From: Patiria pectinifera
Taxonomy: Eukaryota; Echinodermata; Asteroidea; Valvatida; Asterinidae
Direction: 5' to 3'
Assembly: GCA_029964075.1 (NCBI GenBank)
Contig: CM057133.1
Coordinates: forward strand, 15,896,699 to 15,960,698
Length of the DNA: 64,000 nucleotides
In this document: one piece after another, positions 27,091 to 40,278 of the stretch
How the letters are laid out: each line of letters begins with the position of its first letter
Position numbering within the stretch: the stretch's first letter is position 1
The notes under the pieces: generated by a model
Databases searched by the model: none
What the model saw: the letters and a program-made list of their open reading frames with translations, nothing else
What the model was told of the DNA's origin: nothing
Made by a program: the position numbers and the translations under genes

Positions 27091-27757
27091 CCCGATGGCA
27101 GCCGCTCTTTAAAATGCATCGATGTAAATATTTGACTAAATAATAACCATGCTGATGACGTCATTGTCATTTTCTCATGAATAAACATAAGTTTCCCCGT
27201 CGAAAATACTGAATTATTCATGATATTGCTTCACCCGCATACGGAAATCAAATTCGTCCGCCACCGCAGCTTGACCGCGCTAGTCAGGGACCAAATGCAT
27301 TTTAGGGGAACAACTAGCCAAACACAGTCTAGGACCACGACTAGCGCTTGGATGACACGCCCAACACGTCAAACAATAACAGGCATCAGAACATTCCGGA
27401 GGTAACTGGAGGTTGCTGGAGTAACTCCCAAATTCGCGTAAAGTAACAGTGTACAGGCTGCGGAATTCTCGACGTGAGAATGTCAAAAATCAAAAGCATG
27501 TACATTCCAATGACAGAGCACGTCATTTTGTCCCACCTTGATTTGATTGGCAATTCTCCATTGTTATATCTTGCTCTTCAATGCATCCCTGAGCTTTTAT
27601 TTTTAGTCACTCGCCTTTTGACTGACAGGACGGTGTGCTACTAGTGTGATACACGTGCATTTTAAGAGTCAGTTTTTTTAAGAAGCGATTTCGAAACTGT
27701 CATAACGTGTACCTGGCAAATCTCCTCTATAGTCGGTCAAACAAAATTGCAATCAAA

Positions 27758-30700
27758 ATGAAGACAGAAGTTGCATTCATCCTTGCAATTACTATCTGCT
27801 GCCCTCTGCTCTGTTCTGCTGCTATAAAGTGTAAGTATAGCTGTTTTCCCTGTTCATTAAGATCGCAACATGTAGTGCTTTGAAGGGTCTACTTGTGTTG
27901 GTGTTTCGACTGTTTACCAAGTTTGTTCCCGAGTGGTATTGTTTTCAAATTGTATGTGCATTTGAACAGTTGTAACATCTGAATCCATGACGGCCGTCGA
28001 CACACCAATATGGGAGGAGGGAGGGGTGGGAGAGGGAGAGGGGGGTGATAAAAAAGACTGACCGACCACTCACTGGCGTAGCTAGGAATTATTGTTTGAG
28101 TGGGGAGGGGTACAGGGAGGGCATCAGAATATCATGGGGGAACATATCGCAAACGTCCTATTGCACTTTTTCCCAGTTGGGCCCCACAATGCTTCGATAT
28201 TTCCATTGACATAAGAAATTGTAAACAGTAAGCCTTTGGCTAACTGAATAAAATACAACTTACAAAACCCTTGTTGGTTAGGGAAGGAAAAGGGCATTTT
28301 CAGTATTTTGGGTGAGGGTGGGGGCACCGGGGGACTGCGACCACTCCGTACTGATGAAAGTGATAGCTAGTGATTTATTTTCTCTCTGGTTCCCCTGCCG
28401 CCTCAGAATCAAAAAGGTGTGTGTGGCGGGGGGGGGGGCAGGCCTTGGACGCCATCTTATGAACGAGGGGGGGGCTGATGTTAAAGTCGATGAGATGGTA
28501 TTCATTCCCAAATAATTATGTGTCACACACGAGTTTCTGATTATCTGACGATTTCGCCGACAGCATTAAGCCTCTTCTAGCAAGGCCCCTGACCGCAGAA
28601 ATCATAAGAGCATAGTTGTATATTCAAAGATCAGTTTGGAAGTCATCTGACACTATGGCATTTGAGTGCTGGGGTACTTTTGTCTAGGATCAATAATCCG
28701 CTTTTGGAACGATTGCAACCCTGAAAGCTTCAACGATTTCCATGTAAATATCGTCCTCAAAAATCGAGCATGTCGCACATGCTTCGTTTCAAAAGCGTTT
28801 CTTCAAACTCGTGTGCACTGGGAAACTTGCGTGGGACTTGGTCTCTTTACGAGTTGTGCATTTATGCAACACCAGTCTTTTGTTGACATTTTGGCTTAAA
28901 ATTCGACGGCTTTATTCACCGCTGGTTTTAAGGCAAAATGTCCGCCGTGTCAAAATGTAAACAATCTCGGAATTTCAAGTATTTTCCTGGCCAATGCAGG
29001 CCCATGTTCCTATTCCTCCATGGTTGGCCCACTAGCTTCTGCTACATAAGTGTTTACCTTCTTAGAGTTTAGGCATTCTCCTGAAGACGGTCAGAGCATA
29101 CTGACCGGAACGTCGAGTTTATACCTCTAGTTCTTTTCAGAACCATTCTCTTAGTCATTGAGAAATTATTCGCACATGGTGTTTCCGCAAACCTTTCATT
29201 ATTTAGTATCTCCACCATGCAAAGCCTCAAATCTTACTATTGGGATTGTCTATGGCACAAACTTTTGAAATTTGACTGCAAAATCATGTAGGCCTAGTTA
29301 ACAACATAAAATACTAAATGTTGCCACTCTTTGAACGAAAGTAATTTAGAAGCATAAATGGGGGCGGGCTGGCTAAGGTCATCCTATGAAACCATCCATT
29401 CATTATTCTGTACACCTGTTTTCAGGTGTTACCATTCGGCACTCCAGATTCAAGAACCATTGAGTTTCAAGAACATGGGTCTGGGAGCTAGATAAGCCAA
29501 TGTAAAAAACAAAATCAATGACATCCAAATTTTGATATGAGAATCAGAAGCCATCTATTTTGTTCTTGAGTTGTGTTTATTCATTTTGTTTCCTTATTTT
29601 CCAGTTTCGTGCGAAGAGCATCAGCTATGGAACATTTCCACATTTAGGTGTGCCACAAGAAACGAGTGCGTACTCAAGCGGTACGAGTGTGACTCAGTAC
29701 TGGACTGTCGAGATTTCTCCGACGAGGACCACTGCCAAACACAACACGCAGGTAGGCACCAACCTCGGTCCCATGGCGTCGAGTAGTACGTTCCCACTAC
29801 CTGCCATCCTATATTAGAAACGAGGTCGAATACAAAGTAGGGCGCCAAGCCCGCCCTCTTTATAGCTCGTGAAGAAAAATTTGATTTCAGGTTTGCCGTG
29901 ATCGGTACCTGTGAATAACGTTATAGACCTTTCTGCGCTTGGTTGGCAAACTGCATTTTTGCCAACCACGGCCTGCAAAACTATGGAAGGTCCAACACTA
30001 CAAAAATGAAGAAGAGTTACTACAGATCACCAAAATATTATTTGATACTTGAAAACACAACATTTTCAACAAAGCTACAAAATAATTCCTACACATGCCT
30101 TTTTACTACGTGTTGTTGGCGTTATGAAGACTTTTTTGGAAAATATGTTGCCAACCACGGCTTCAATTTATGCGTTTACGACAGCCCATACAAAATGGCG
30201 CCAATGTTTACAAACAAAAGAAAGGCCCATACTATGCTCACGTTCCAAATACATGTACAGTGTACTAAACTCTTATCCTTTTACTAATCTGTTCATCCAG
30301 CCCCCCCCCCCTCCAGCTAGGACTGCACAGTTGCATCCCTCACACGCTTCAGAGCATACTGTCCAAAACGTTGAGATCCCCCGATTCTTTAATGAACCTC
30401 ACAAACTCACAAATCAGATTTGTTACATGGTATTACCTTGGACTTTATCTTCTTCTTCTTTTTTTTTTGGTATACAAAAAAAATTGCTGTCTGTGAATGT
30501 GCCTTTTATACATAGAGTACGTCGCTATGAAGTGCGTGTGAACCTTGGGGAGGAAGTGAGGTCAAACTTTAGCGTTATACTTTAAAATAAAACAGGCAAA
30601 TTTCATCAAAAAGTTCCGAATAGGGCCTACTACTTTACATTCGTGTTGAGATCTTGAATAGCTCGGCTATTGATTAGCTCGGCTACAGAAATTCATAGCC

Positions 30701-31550
30701 GCCATTTGGACGAGCCTGAAGACTTCAGCCAAGGCACAATTCAACTTGGTTTTTTTTTGTTGGAGAGATGACTTGACTTCAGTGGCTGTTCCACACTGAT
30801 GCTAAAGGCCAATTTTTTATTTTTTTTTAACTAACAAGAGATTACTCGGACATGGGATGACGGGACCAATGAGGACCGTCTTGATTTGTTTCATTCATCT
30901 CGTCACAGGGCCAACACAGATACAATTAGAAACGTCCATGTTCGATCTTGTGATGCATATAAAGGAAAAGAAATTCGCTGATTTCTTGGGGTGTTTTTGC
31001 CAGAAGCGTTTCGTATACTTGTACATAATTATGCACGTCACGAAGTCTCTGCTCTTATTGCACACAAAGATGCAAGATGCAATGACCGTTTATAAGTAAC
31101 ACATTTCTTACCGATTCATAGTGGGAGCGTTGCTTGACAAAGCCCATTGGTCCCTGGGGTGTTGAATGGGGCGCATAACTAAACCCCTCTACACAAGTCT
31201 ATAAGAGCTTTGAAAAGAAAGCCAGCAATTCCATCCATACCGAATGCGCGTTGCGTCGCCAGCAAATTACCATAGCCTAAGCTGGTTTTTGTGTCCAACT
31301 TCTATAGACAAACATAATGGACGGACAGACCACTGATCAGCATTCACTATGTCTTGGTCCATTCATAGAAAACTGCGTGAAGGACTTCGAAGGGAAGAAC
31401 TCTTCCAGCGGAGAGCCGCTGCAGCGTTTCCAGTGCGGCGACAGTATGTGTATCATGGGATGCCAGCGATGCGATGGCATCATCGACTGCAGGGACCTGT
31501 CAGACGAGATCAACTGCACCGGCGACGAAGTTATCCCGCCCTGTGTTTAG
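27758..31550 (+). CDS. Secreted protein with two LDL-receptor class A domains (gene 1)
   Basis: Three exons, 133 residues: 27758-27830, 29605-29751 and 31369-31550, with both introns phase 1 and consensus donors (GTAAGT, GTAGGC). Exon 1 is a signal peptide (MKTEVAFIL...LLCSA). The exon 2 domain has six cysteines and ends CRDFSDEDHC. Exon 3 ends CRDLSDEINC, then a short tail and TAG. The acidic D-x-S-D-E run is the LDLa calcium-binding signature. Such modules bind protein ligands, but no partner can be named. Exon 3 has a seventh cysteine (CIMGCQRC). The exon 3 acceptor was chosen because it is the only one tested that keeps frame and avoids a stop. The start has A at -3. The design is the same as the gene at 40.3 kb, so probably a paralog. 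Confidence 0.8.
28073..28140 (+). mobile_element. Transposon end in intron 1 of LDLa gene 1
   Basis: CACTGGCGTAGCTAGGAA closely resembles the TIR of the complete element at 47816-48093 and is followed by G-rich DNA. The far end was not identified. The rest of this intron is low-complexity G-rich DNA (28003-28060, 28420-28480) and unremarkable AT-rich DNA. Confidence 0.5.
29075..29160 (+). repeat. Short interspersed fragment
   Basis: CCTGAAGACGG followed by CAGAGCATACTG and AACGTCGAG recurs in part at about 30348-30375 (CAGAGCATACTGTCC, AACGTTGAG). It looks like two fragments of one dispersed family. Confidence 0.3.
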
Positions 31551-31785
31551 TAATTATTTTATTCTTAAATATCCATGTTTGAATGTAAATAGTATTAAAA
31601 ACAACTGGCTGCGAATTAGGAACACATATCAACAACGTTTCATTAAGATGCAATCCCCATATTTCACCATTATGAAGTAAAATGTCATATTTTTCTATGC
31701 AAAAGTTGTTCGTTTTAGTTATTGACACATCGAATAGAAGAATTGGCCCAATTTTAGTTATGGGTTAATTACTTATCAAATTTCG

Positions 31786-31791
31786 AATAAA
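31786..31791 (+). terminator. Poly(A) signal, LDLa gene 1
   Basis: AATAAA lies 236 bases after the stop codon. A second AATAAA is at 31937-31942. Confidence 0.5.
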
Positions 31792-31942
31792 CTGTTTGCA
31801 CGAAGTCAGAGCTGCGGCCCTCGCAGGACCGGACCAATTTACTCAGGGGGCGGACCTGTGTTGTATGCAAATTGGCAACCCGTAACAAAATAGAGGTGCA
31901 GACACCGAAATAGAGAGAAGGTAGATTTTGCGTTGAAATAAA

Positions 31943-34900
31943 CCCCCCAAAAAGAAAAGAAGAAAATGTGTCCGAAGGAAAAAAATGGATTCGTTAAAGT
32001 ACAAGGATATTACATTTTCAGTGAATACTTAAAACGTTTTTTAGTTTTAAATTTCAGGCTTCCAGTCAATATATTTCGGGGAGTAGGTAAATATGAAAAG
32101 GTAGATGTCGACCAAAGCTTAGAGCTTATTATGTAAAACAGAGCTGTATACTCAGTTGCTTTTTATTGAAATTTCACTAAGAAGGCTTTAAATAATTGAA
32201 CTCTTTTGTTGCAATAGGAGGAATTGGGTAGCGTTTTTCTCCATTAATCGCCAAACGGAACGGCCAACTTTTTTTCCGGCTCGGATTCGTATTTTTGTTG
32301 ATTTGTTTTACGAAAAACGTTTTTTATGAAACAGTTTTAAGATGATAATGCATGTCCTTCGTTTTAAAATTTTTTTAACCGTTTTATATCAGGCCACTGC
32401 TTCTGAAGTTCTGGTAAAAGTGGGCGAAATAAATGTATTTATTTAACATTAAAATTGGCGTTCCTCACTCAATTTTGGCGATTGCCCATTTGAATTATCT
32501 GGTACATGATGCTAATGAGGTAACGTGTATGGAATGGTCAACATCGAACTTGGATAATTCTTCAGCATTAAATTAAACTGCCTCAAAAAGTTTTATTACC
32601 CTTGCTATTTCGAGTTTCACCTTGAAAGGTAAATTTGTTTACTGAACTGCTATTTTCCTAGCAATTTAAAACCAATTCTTTTGTGAATGAGACATCGAAC
32701 GAAACAAATCCACCGACATTTAAGTTGTTGATTTTTCTTTTTACGAAATTCGAATTATTTGCGATCCGACAATAGTTTGGCACTCGCAGTGAGTGTTCAT
32801 TTATGTGCATAATGAAAGCCATTTTTTCAGAGGGTTGCAGACGCCCAAAATCGGATTTTATTCTTCGTTAAACAAATAATTGTTTTGATGAGCACGGGGG
32901 TTCACAACTTTAATATTCCATCAATGATATCTGATAATCTCTTTAAAATATGATGGTGTATTTTCACTTTGTTAACGGTTCAAAATGTTTCATCTTATGG
33001 AGCCATTGTACCGATAAAACTAAAAAATGTTGTCTTAAAGGCATATAGGATAATTTCGGGGTTTTTTTAAATAACAGCACTCAAACATATATCGAAGGAA
33101 GAATTCTCAAAACCTAACTGTTGCAGTTTGAGCTCGGTGAAAACAGTGAAAAACCATGATGCGCATCTTTTTGATAACGAAACATTATCATTAATATTAA
33201 TCTGTATTTCCGACGATCAGTCATTCGTAGGAAACATCTAAATGTTTCTATTTCTTCTCAAATTAATGACAGCAGGCCACACGGTACGGAAACATGCAAA
33301 TGCTCCTTGTTAGAGCATTTAGGACGTGAAAACAATATCAGTGAACGTGATTTTCAACACTAGTTCTTCATGGAAAAGAAAATCATAAATCCCACGTTTG
33401 GCATGAAATATAACTTTGGCACCAATGTCACAGTAATGTGCGTCAATTTTCTAAAAGAGAAAAGGCACTACCAAACTACTAAAAAAAAAATACTCCCCCG
33501 CATGATTCGACACAGACGTGCCGGGAATTTGTTGAGATTGGATGAAAGTGCCGTTGACCCCAAAAATATTTCAGGTCAGATTCTCGCCATGACGTCCACA
33601 CACAATAAAACACGGATTACAAAGACGCATTTGTATGGAATTGTCGGTGTCCTCATTCGTGAATCCAGCTTCTGATATTGTGCGTCAGTGCGTGGACAAA
33701 AATTTGAATAACAACAGCAAAATTAACAAGTGTTTAATAAAGGAGACATGAATATTTTCGAGGCTATCTTTGTGTGTTTGAAATAAACTTGGCACTCTAG
33801 TGATCCTTGGCGATAGCTTATTCATAGGAATGGAATTATGACTAATGTAACTTACTATTGTGTCGCTTCTGCCTCGGGAACTCACTAAGTAGAATGTGAA
33901 GGCCGAGTGAGTGGGTTGGCAGTATAAACAACAGCTTTCAAGTTTTGCGTCGGTTTAATTTTTTTTTTACATTTTTTAATGCAACCTTGAAGAAAATCTC
34001 GGCCTCATAATGACTCATTTTGTTATTCTTAGAACTTTTTATTCTTAGAAATTTCAGATTATTCCCATGGTTTTCAGATTATCTAACAACATAAGACAAA
34101 TTAATATTTATATTCCATGTGAAGTTGAATTAATTGAATAATAATTGTAATCAAACAACTCCCTGTTCATGTTTTTTTAACTCGTTGAAGTTATTGAAAG
34201 TTCTGTGATTTTCTTTTTATGTTGCGCGTGCGAGTCTATTAACTTTAAGCGGTCCATTGTCGTCTCAGAAATTGTTGGAAAGAACTTTAATGAGTTAAAA
34301 TGTTGATGATTTTAAATTTCGAAAAGTTAAAGTGATGCTATACTGTTTATCAATTTATAAAACCCATGTAGTTTGTGCACTCTCTTTCGATATGTTTAGG
34401 TGTAAAAGACGGTCACCATCTGTCAGAGTCTGGTATCTTTCCAGCGTGACTTTGAGAACATTTTAATGAGTTAACTGCTGGATGTTGTTCAGAACCTTGT
34501 CTATTGTAGTGGATATTTTCGTGGATAAAGGATTTGGGGTAGTTCTAAGGAGAAAACAAGCCGAAATACTCTTCGCGCAGCTTGCTGTTCACCATCCCGG
34601 ACAAACTTTTCACACGTAGGCCTATTGGTTGCTAATTCAATTCGGAAAAATAACTGTTCCGTGTTCCGAATTACTCAATTTATTGACAGCTATCGTGTGA
34701 TTTGGACGGTAAAAGGTTCTGGTAACAGTTGAAACATGAAATAGCAGTCGAAATCGTATTTTATCTGCAACAATGCTTCCGAATAAATGAGGAGGCCAGT
34801 TTAAATATATATAGGACAAACTTTAGGATACATAAGCCTGCTCTTGTATACTGAGCGCAGTTTGCCATGAGGCCGATGACGCTATGGCGAATGAATCACA

Positions 34901-37482
34901 AAGGTACCCTGATTGCCTTCCCAAAGAATAGAGAACTGTGTGTGTTGGAATGCAGACAAACAGGCCACAATAGAAAGCGAATTTGAATACGGCCTTTGTG
35001 AGCTGCCAATGATGATTGTTATTTAAATTTTTCGGGGTGCGGGCATGCCTTTCATCGAGAGTGCAGATTTTTGGGGGTCAAGCCGAAGCACCGTACCCAG
35101 TCGCCATTTATACCTCGGAGGACCAACGCTGCCGAACGCGACCCGTTTCGCATCGATACTTTCAACTTGACTGCTGGTAAGTTTGTTTTGATTTTTGATG
35201 TTCGATAAGTTCGACATGTTAACCATTATTCATGGGACTCCTTGTTCATATCGATAGATTTCTTCATGAAATATTTCACAGTAATGTAGAATTCACATCG
35301 CTTTGTTGATTGTGTACAAACTGTGAAACATATTCTAACAAAACTTAAATCTGTCGGGGATATTCAGTATTAAGTTGGGAAAGGATCTAGAGGGAACATT
35401 GCATCAAATTGTCAAATTGTGTGTATTTTCTTGGGACTGCGTTAACACCCCTTGTTTTGTTAACACTTCAAAATCATCTGTGCAATACTTTTAAAATTGA
35501 TAATGGCCTGTTTGACACTTTGTACAAACCGAGTTTCCATACGTTCGCATGTAAATCACTGACCCGTAAAAATCAGTCGCTCGATATTAGTAGTAGCATA
35601 GTAGTAGTGCCAATAACGACATTAGTTTCTGAAGACATCGATATTTCATTGAAAAATGACCAGCGCATGAAATGATCGGGGCCCAATTTCATGCCACTGC
35701 TTACGGTTAGCGTAAGGCTTACTGTAGCAGGTAATTCCGTGCTCATACGTTTAGCATTTTATCAGGGTTAAGGATGAGGCATTTTTGCTCATGATCATGA
35801 TGCGTACATCCCCAACTATTCTGAGCACGGTTACAGGGTTAGCACATTTTTTTTGCTAGTGCTGGTGTGACAGAACGGGGATCGTAAACTAAGAGCGGTT
35901 TTCAATGGTTAGCACAACCACGAAATTAGGCGGAGATCTACCCCCGGTCCCATCATGCCATTGTTTCCAGAGCATGATGGAACGTGTTTTCAAATGAAAA
36001 AAAAGCCCCGGAGATTACCATGTTACCAGAAAGATTGGCGGTCTATGATCAGGTAGGCCCCCTACATGAAGTTAGATTTTTGTCAAAGAAAAGGAAACGT
36101 TTGAAAAAGGGCTCTAGATGTATTCTATACATGAATTACTTTCCACCCCAAAAAAATCATTAAAGTTAAAATAAAAATTACTTAAAATTGACTTAAATTT
36201 AAATTTTAGGCTTGTTTTGTCTGGTGTAAAAGGATAAAAGAAAAGTTGACTGATGTGAAATATATGTGGAGCCTCATTCCTGCCTTTTTGGAAATTTTGG
36301 AGGATTTTGTTGGTTACGTATCGGTTCTACACTCGGAGATACAGTCTATAGTAGCTCACCAACTTGGAGACTGGGAGCGGCTTTGGATTCGTGCCCATTG
36401 AAGAACTGCTTTAAAGCCCATTGAACACACCCTCTCCGCCACTGTCTGTTCAAGCGCCTACTTATAATTATGCTGCACTATTATGTAATGACTACCATGA
36501 GCATGCAGGCGGGCCACTCTATCTATCGGCCACCCAGCTACATGTACAATGCAGATCGTTTCTTCAATGGCACTTTCTTTTTTAGGTGTGCGCTCCTTTT
36601 ATTCAACAGGGGTCTCAAGAGTAAACCTCTTGTGTGCACTCATTTCTGATGAATTAACTAAACAAAACAAAACAAACCTCGAAAATGCATGGTGAATGCA
36701 ATACGTAGTCCGAAAATTTGGCACTCTCAATACTGTGTATGAGAGTCCCAAAACGTAAGGAACTGAAAACATAACAAGAAAATAGACTGACATCTGAGAC
36801 AAGAAGTCCAACAACTCTTCAGTACCGCATCAATCAACTGTTAGCTGACTGTGCCAAAAGAAATATCTAGGACGTCGGGTACTAGGTCACTATTTCAACA
36901 CATTTCTCCATAGTCAGGCACCAAAATAATGACAATGAATAAAGAAGTCGGTCTTGTCAAACAGTTGGATGGATGGACAAGTCAAGTCAAGTCTTTAGCC
37001 TCATTTTGAAATCACTTGACTTCCCTCTTATGTGCAAGCCACTGCAATAATATTGAAGAAAAGTCTGCTTTAAAAATAAAATTGAGTCTTCAAATTTGGT
37101 TGGTGAAGTACTGAGGACCTTTTCTTTCCCATTGAAAGTTTTGTACAAAAGGAACCAGACTATTTTTATCCAGCCTCGCTTTGGTTACGTTGATTTGAAT
37201 GGAAACAAATTAAGATGGCCGCAACATGATAATGGTCTATTGCTTGAAAACTTGACATGTTACGAAATCAATGACCAATGGCTGAATTAAAACGTTAGGC
37301 CACCCTACGGATCTCTGACCATATGAAGCAAGATATGTGACAGAGGGAATAACCCCCTTCCCCTTTTTTTGGTGTCGGTCAGTGTGTTACCAGGATCTCA
37401 GGAATTCTTTTGAGATATCTTGGGGGGGGGGTGTGCTGGGTAGCAATAGGGCTTGTATACGTATAGGGTATAGGGACCTGCA
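31943..37482. other. AT-rich intergenic stretch between the LDLa genes
   Basis: No exon was recognised on either strand. Near 35675 a GGGGCCCAATTTCATGCCAC segment with short inverted words (TTACGGTTAGCGTAA) looks like a dispersed repeat, but its ends could not be set. Confidence 0.4.
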
Positions 37483-37483
37483 G

Positions 37484-37510
37484 TGGCGTACGCAGGATTT
37501 TTTCAAGGGG
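37484..37510 (+). mobile_element. Transposon left end
   Basis: CAGTGGCGTACGCAGGATTT is followed by a G-run. An inverted counterpart, CCTGCGTACGCGCCTGG after a C-run, lies at about 39966-39982, so the two could bound a 2.5-kb element. No target duplication was seen. Confidence 0.4.
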
Positions 37511-38040
37511 GGTGTTTCAAAATTGGATGTCATCATTTATGACGCTAGAAATGAAGATGGTAAATTGTATTGGCGCCAGAAATAAAAGATAGTATCATTG
37601 GGCTGAACTTAGGCCTAACGCTAAAATAAAAGTCGGGTGTTTGACGCCAGAAATAAAAGAGGTTATATTTGGACGGGTTAAACTCGAAGGGCCGGGAACC
37701 CACGACCATGATGTATCTTTTTGAGCTAAAGCATAGTAAATCGAAAAAAAAAGTTCTGTGTCTTTAGAGTATTTGGGCAGTCCCAAAAGGGGAAAATTCA
37801 AGTAAAAAAAAGTGACACGGGCTGCGGAAGTGCTAGGATCTGTTCTTGTAATATTGCTAAAATGACTCAGCTTTGTCCCCTGGATCTCATGATTCTCATC
37901 CGTTGTGAATCCGTGTAAGCTGCCCCCACCCCTAAGGCCAAACTCCAGATACACGATACATATGCGCTCTGGTCACAGGGGCGGATCCAGACTGCCAATT
38001 GCCGGGGGGCTAGAATTACATGTATAATGAAGGGTCCAGG

Positions 38041-38522
38041 ACCTGCAAGCGCTCAGCGCGAAGCCCTTACGGCGTGGGGTCCGGGGCCCGCTTAAGGGCC
38101 CCGAAAAAAATTTGGATTTTAGATGCTCGGTGGTGCAATCTGAGGCGATTCCTGGCCACTTCCACCGTTTAGGAAACGTTTCAAACATCAAAAATTCCAT
38201 TTAAATTTGTTAATCTTTTTGTTCTTTATAAAGTTTGTTATGTACTCAAAGTTAAGAACCATGTTCCATCTCCGTATTTTTAACAACTTTCTATTTTGGA
38301 AAGGGATTTAGGCCAGGAACACTTGTAGTCCGAGCCTCAGCCATTCGCTGCAGAAGATACAAATAAGGTGGGGGCTAAGGTGAAGGAATTTGGCCGGAGG
38401 ACTACTGCGAGCGCGCAGCGCGAAGCACTTACGGCGTGGGGCCCGGGGCCCGCTTAAGGGCCCCGGGAAATTTTGGATCGTAGATGCTCTGTGGTGCAAT
38501 CTGAGGCGTTTCCTGGCCACTT
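38041..38522 (+). repeat. Two direct repeat units about 362 bp apart
   Basis: Units at 38041-38163 and 38403-38522 share CAGCGCGAAGC, TTACGGCGTGGGG, a palindrome of the type GGGGCCCGCTTAAGGGCCCC, and GGTGCAATCTGAGGCG. The palindrome could form a stable hairpin. Confidence 0.7.
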
Positions 38523-38854
38523 TCCAGTGATATTTTTAGCAGAAGTTTTTAAAATGATGAGGGGATATTTTGTTTCATTTGTTTCAAATACATATAGACC
38601 CATATACTCTTGCTCTAATTAAGTGTCTTCTGTATTCAAAGCTTAAAGTTGAGAACATGCACATAATTTGTAATTGTTCCGTGCTCGGTCACATAACTGA
38701 CATGAATTTGAATATTTCATTAGGCCTACAGCGGATCCATATTTGGGGAGCGTGACAAACTGGCATGAAACGTATTACAAACATATTTTAATAGAATCTA
38801 AAGTGGCCATTGTTTGATTTTGTTTAGTCACCAAGCCTAGATCGTGAAAACCGT

Positions 38855-39313
38855 ATAGGGCTATATTAAATTACTAGAGCGCTAACTCCTCATTCTGCAT
38901 CCAGAGACGCTTTGAAGCCGTCCTGAGCGCAGACATTTTGAATTCGTGTGCGTGTTTGTAGAACAAAATGAAATTAGATGGATTGAATTTTGAACGTGTA
39001 TTCTAAATGCATCGCGTCATTGACGGTTCAAAAAACGTGACGGCAAAAAGCATCTGCAGCGAATACGCAAACGCGTTGCGCTGTTTGGGTACAGCAAAAT
39101 GACACGCTCATTTGCTGATAATGCGTTTCGGTTTTGGGTGTGTTGGCTTCGATAACGCATCGGTATGGAACACAAACGCAGATATGCAAATAGCCGTACA
39201 AAAGCCGTACATAATTTCTAGGTCTCCAAAGGTTTGTGCACAAACATGGATGTGCCCAGCAGGCATCTCGTTGTACACGGAGTTAGCGCTCTAGTAATTT
39301 AATATAGCTCTAT
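38855..39313. mobile_element. About 460-bp element with 35-bp TIRs
   Basis: The left end at 38855-38889 (ATAGGGCTATATTAAATTAC and onward) and the right end at 39279-39313 are inverted copies with about one mismatch. They include TTACTAGAGCGCTAACTCC. The interior is non-coding and rich in ACGC/GCGT words. The target duplication is unclear, possibly TA. Confidence 0.7.
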
Positions 39314-40190
39314 GGTGAAAACGGTTTGACTTCATGCTTCATACGCACTGTACGCGGCAGTTGTCCGCGTGCAGTCTCATGCATAGTCTCCTGGACGTAT
39401 GACGCGCTAAACGATACGCGAAATGAGACTCCACTACAGTTTGTTTTACCTTGGTTTTATCCGCGTATAGTGCAGCCATCATAACCTGCGCATAAAGTCT
39501 TAGGAGGTGCGTGAAAATTGCCACGCATTTTGAATGATTGTTCTTCCTCAAACTCAAAACGCGTGGCCCGTCTGATCACCGTCCGTTTTTTACCGATAGT
39601 ATACATTTTAAAAATATTTGCCGGGGGCGTGCGCCCCCTGCGCCCCCCGCTGGATCCGCCAATGAGATAGCCCACGTCACGGACGTATATATATCCATGT
39701 ACGTGCATGGATATATGCACGTCAATATCTATTGACGATTGTTTTTTACTACACTTTGTAAATTATTCAATAAATTCCCCGAATTCGCCGTTTCATACTT
39801 GGTATTTATTAGCTTTTTTCTTTTTAATTTGTTCCGTGGCAATTTAAAAAAAATATCTCTCCCTGGCCTTTCTTTATTTTCTTATTTTTTCACTCTCTTT
39901 TCCCTCCATATTTTTTTTTACATGGCAAAGGGGGGTGTTTAACAGCCAAAACACCCCCCCCCCCCCCTGCGTACGCGCCTGGCCCGGACATGTGATGGTA
40001 GGTACCACTCGGTCACAAATCGCGCTGATACCTCTGGCTGACTCACTGACTGATGACTGTCCGTTGTGAAGTACCGGTAAATGGTGGTTGGTTTGTGAAG
40101 AGAGCCGGCCAGTTCTCTTGTGCAAGATTTTAGCGGGACTAAATCCGGCCAAAAAATTATGTACACCTGAGGCATGAAAAGACCTCCAGT

Positions 40191-40198
40191 TATAAAAA
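40191..40198 (+). promoter_or_regulatory. TATA-like box upstream of LDLa gene 2
   Basis: TATAAAAA lies 88 bases upstream of the start codon, a spacing that fits a 5' UTR of about 55 bases. Position only; no transcript evidence. Confidence 0.35.
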
Positions 40199-40278
40199 AA
40201 AATGTAGCTTTTAATGAATCGATTGAATTGAATTTTTTTGTGCTCTTGTAGACAGGTCGCCATCTTCCTACCGGCGTT

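Larger units (their letters stand above)
37977..39663. mobile_element. Possible element bounded by CAGGGGCGGATCCAG ends
   Basis: The left end CAGGGGCGGATCCAG is at 37977. An inverted end, CTGGATCCGCC after a C-rich run, is at about 39650-39660. The flanks do not show matching 8-bp duplications, so these may be ends of two different insertions. No transposase is visible inside. Confidence 0.35.
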
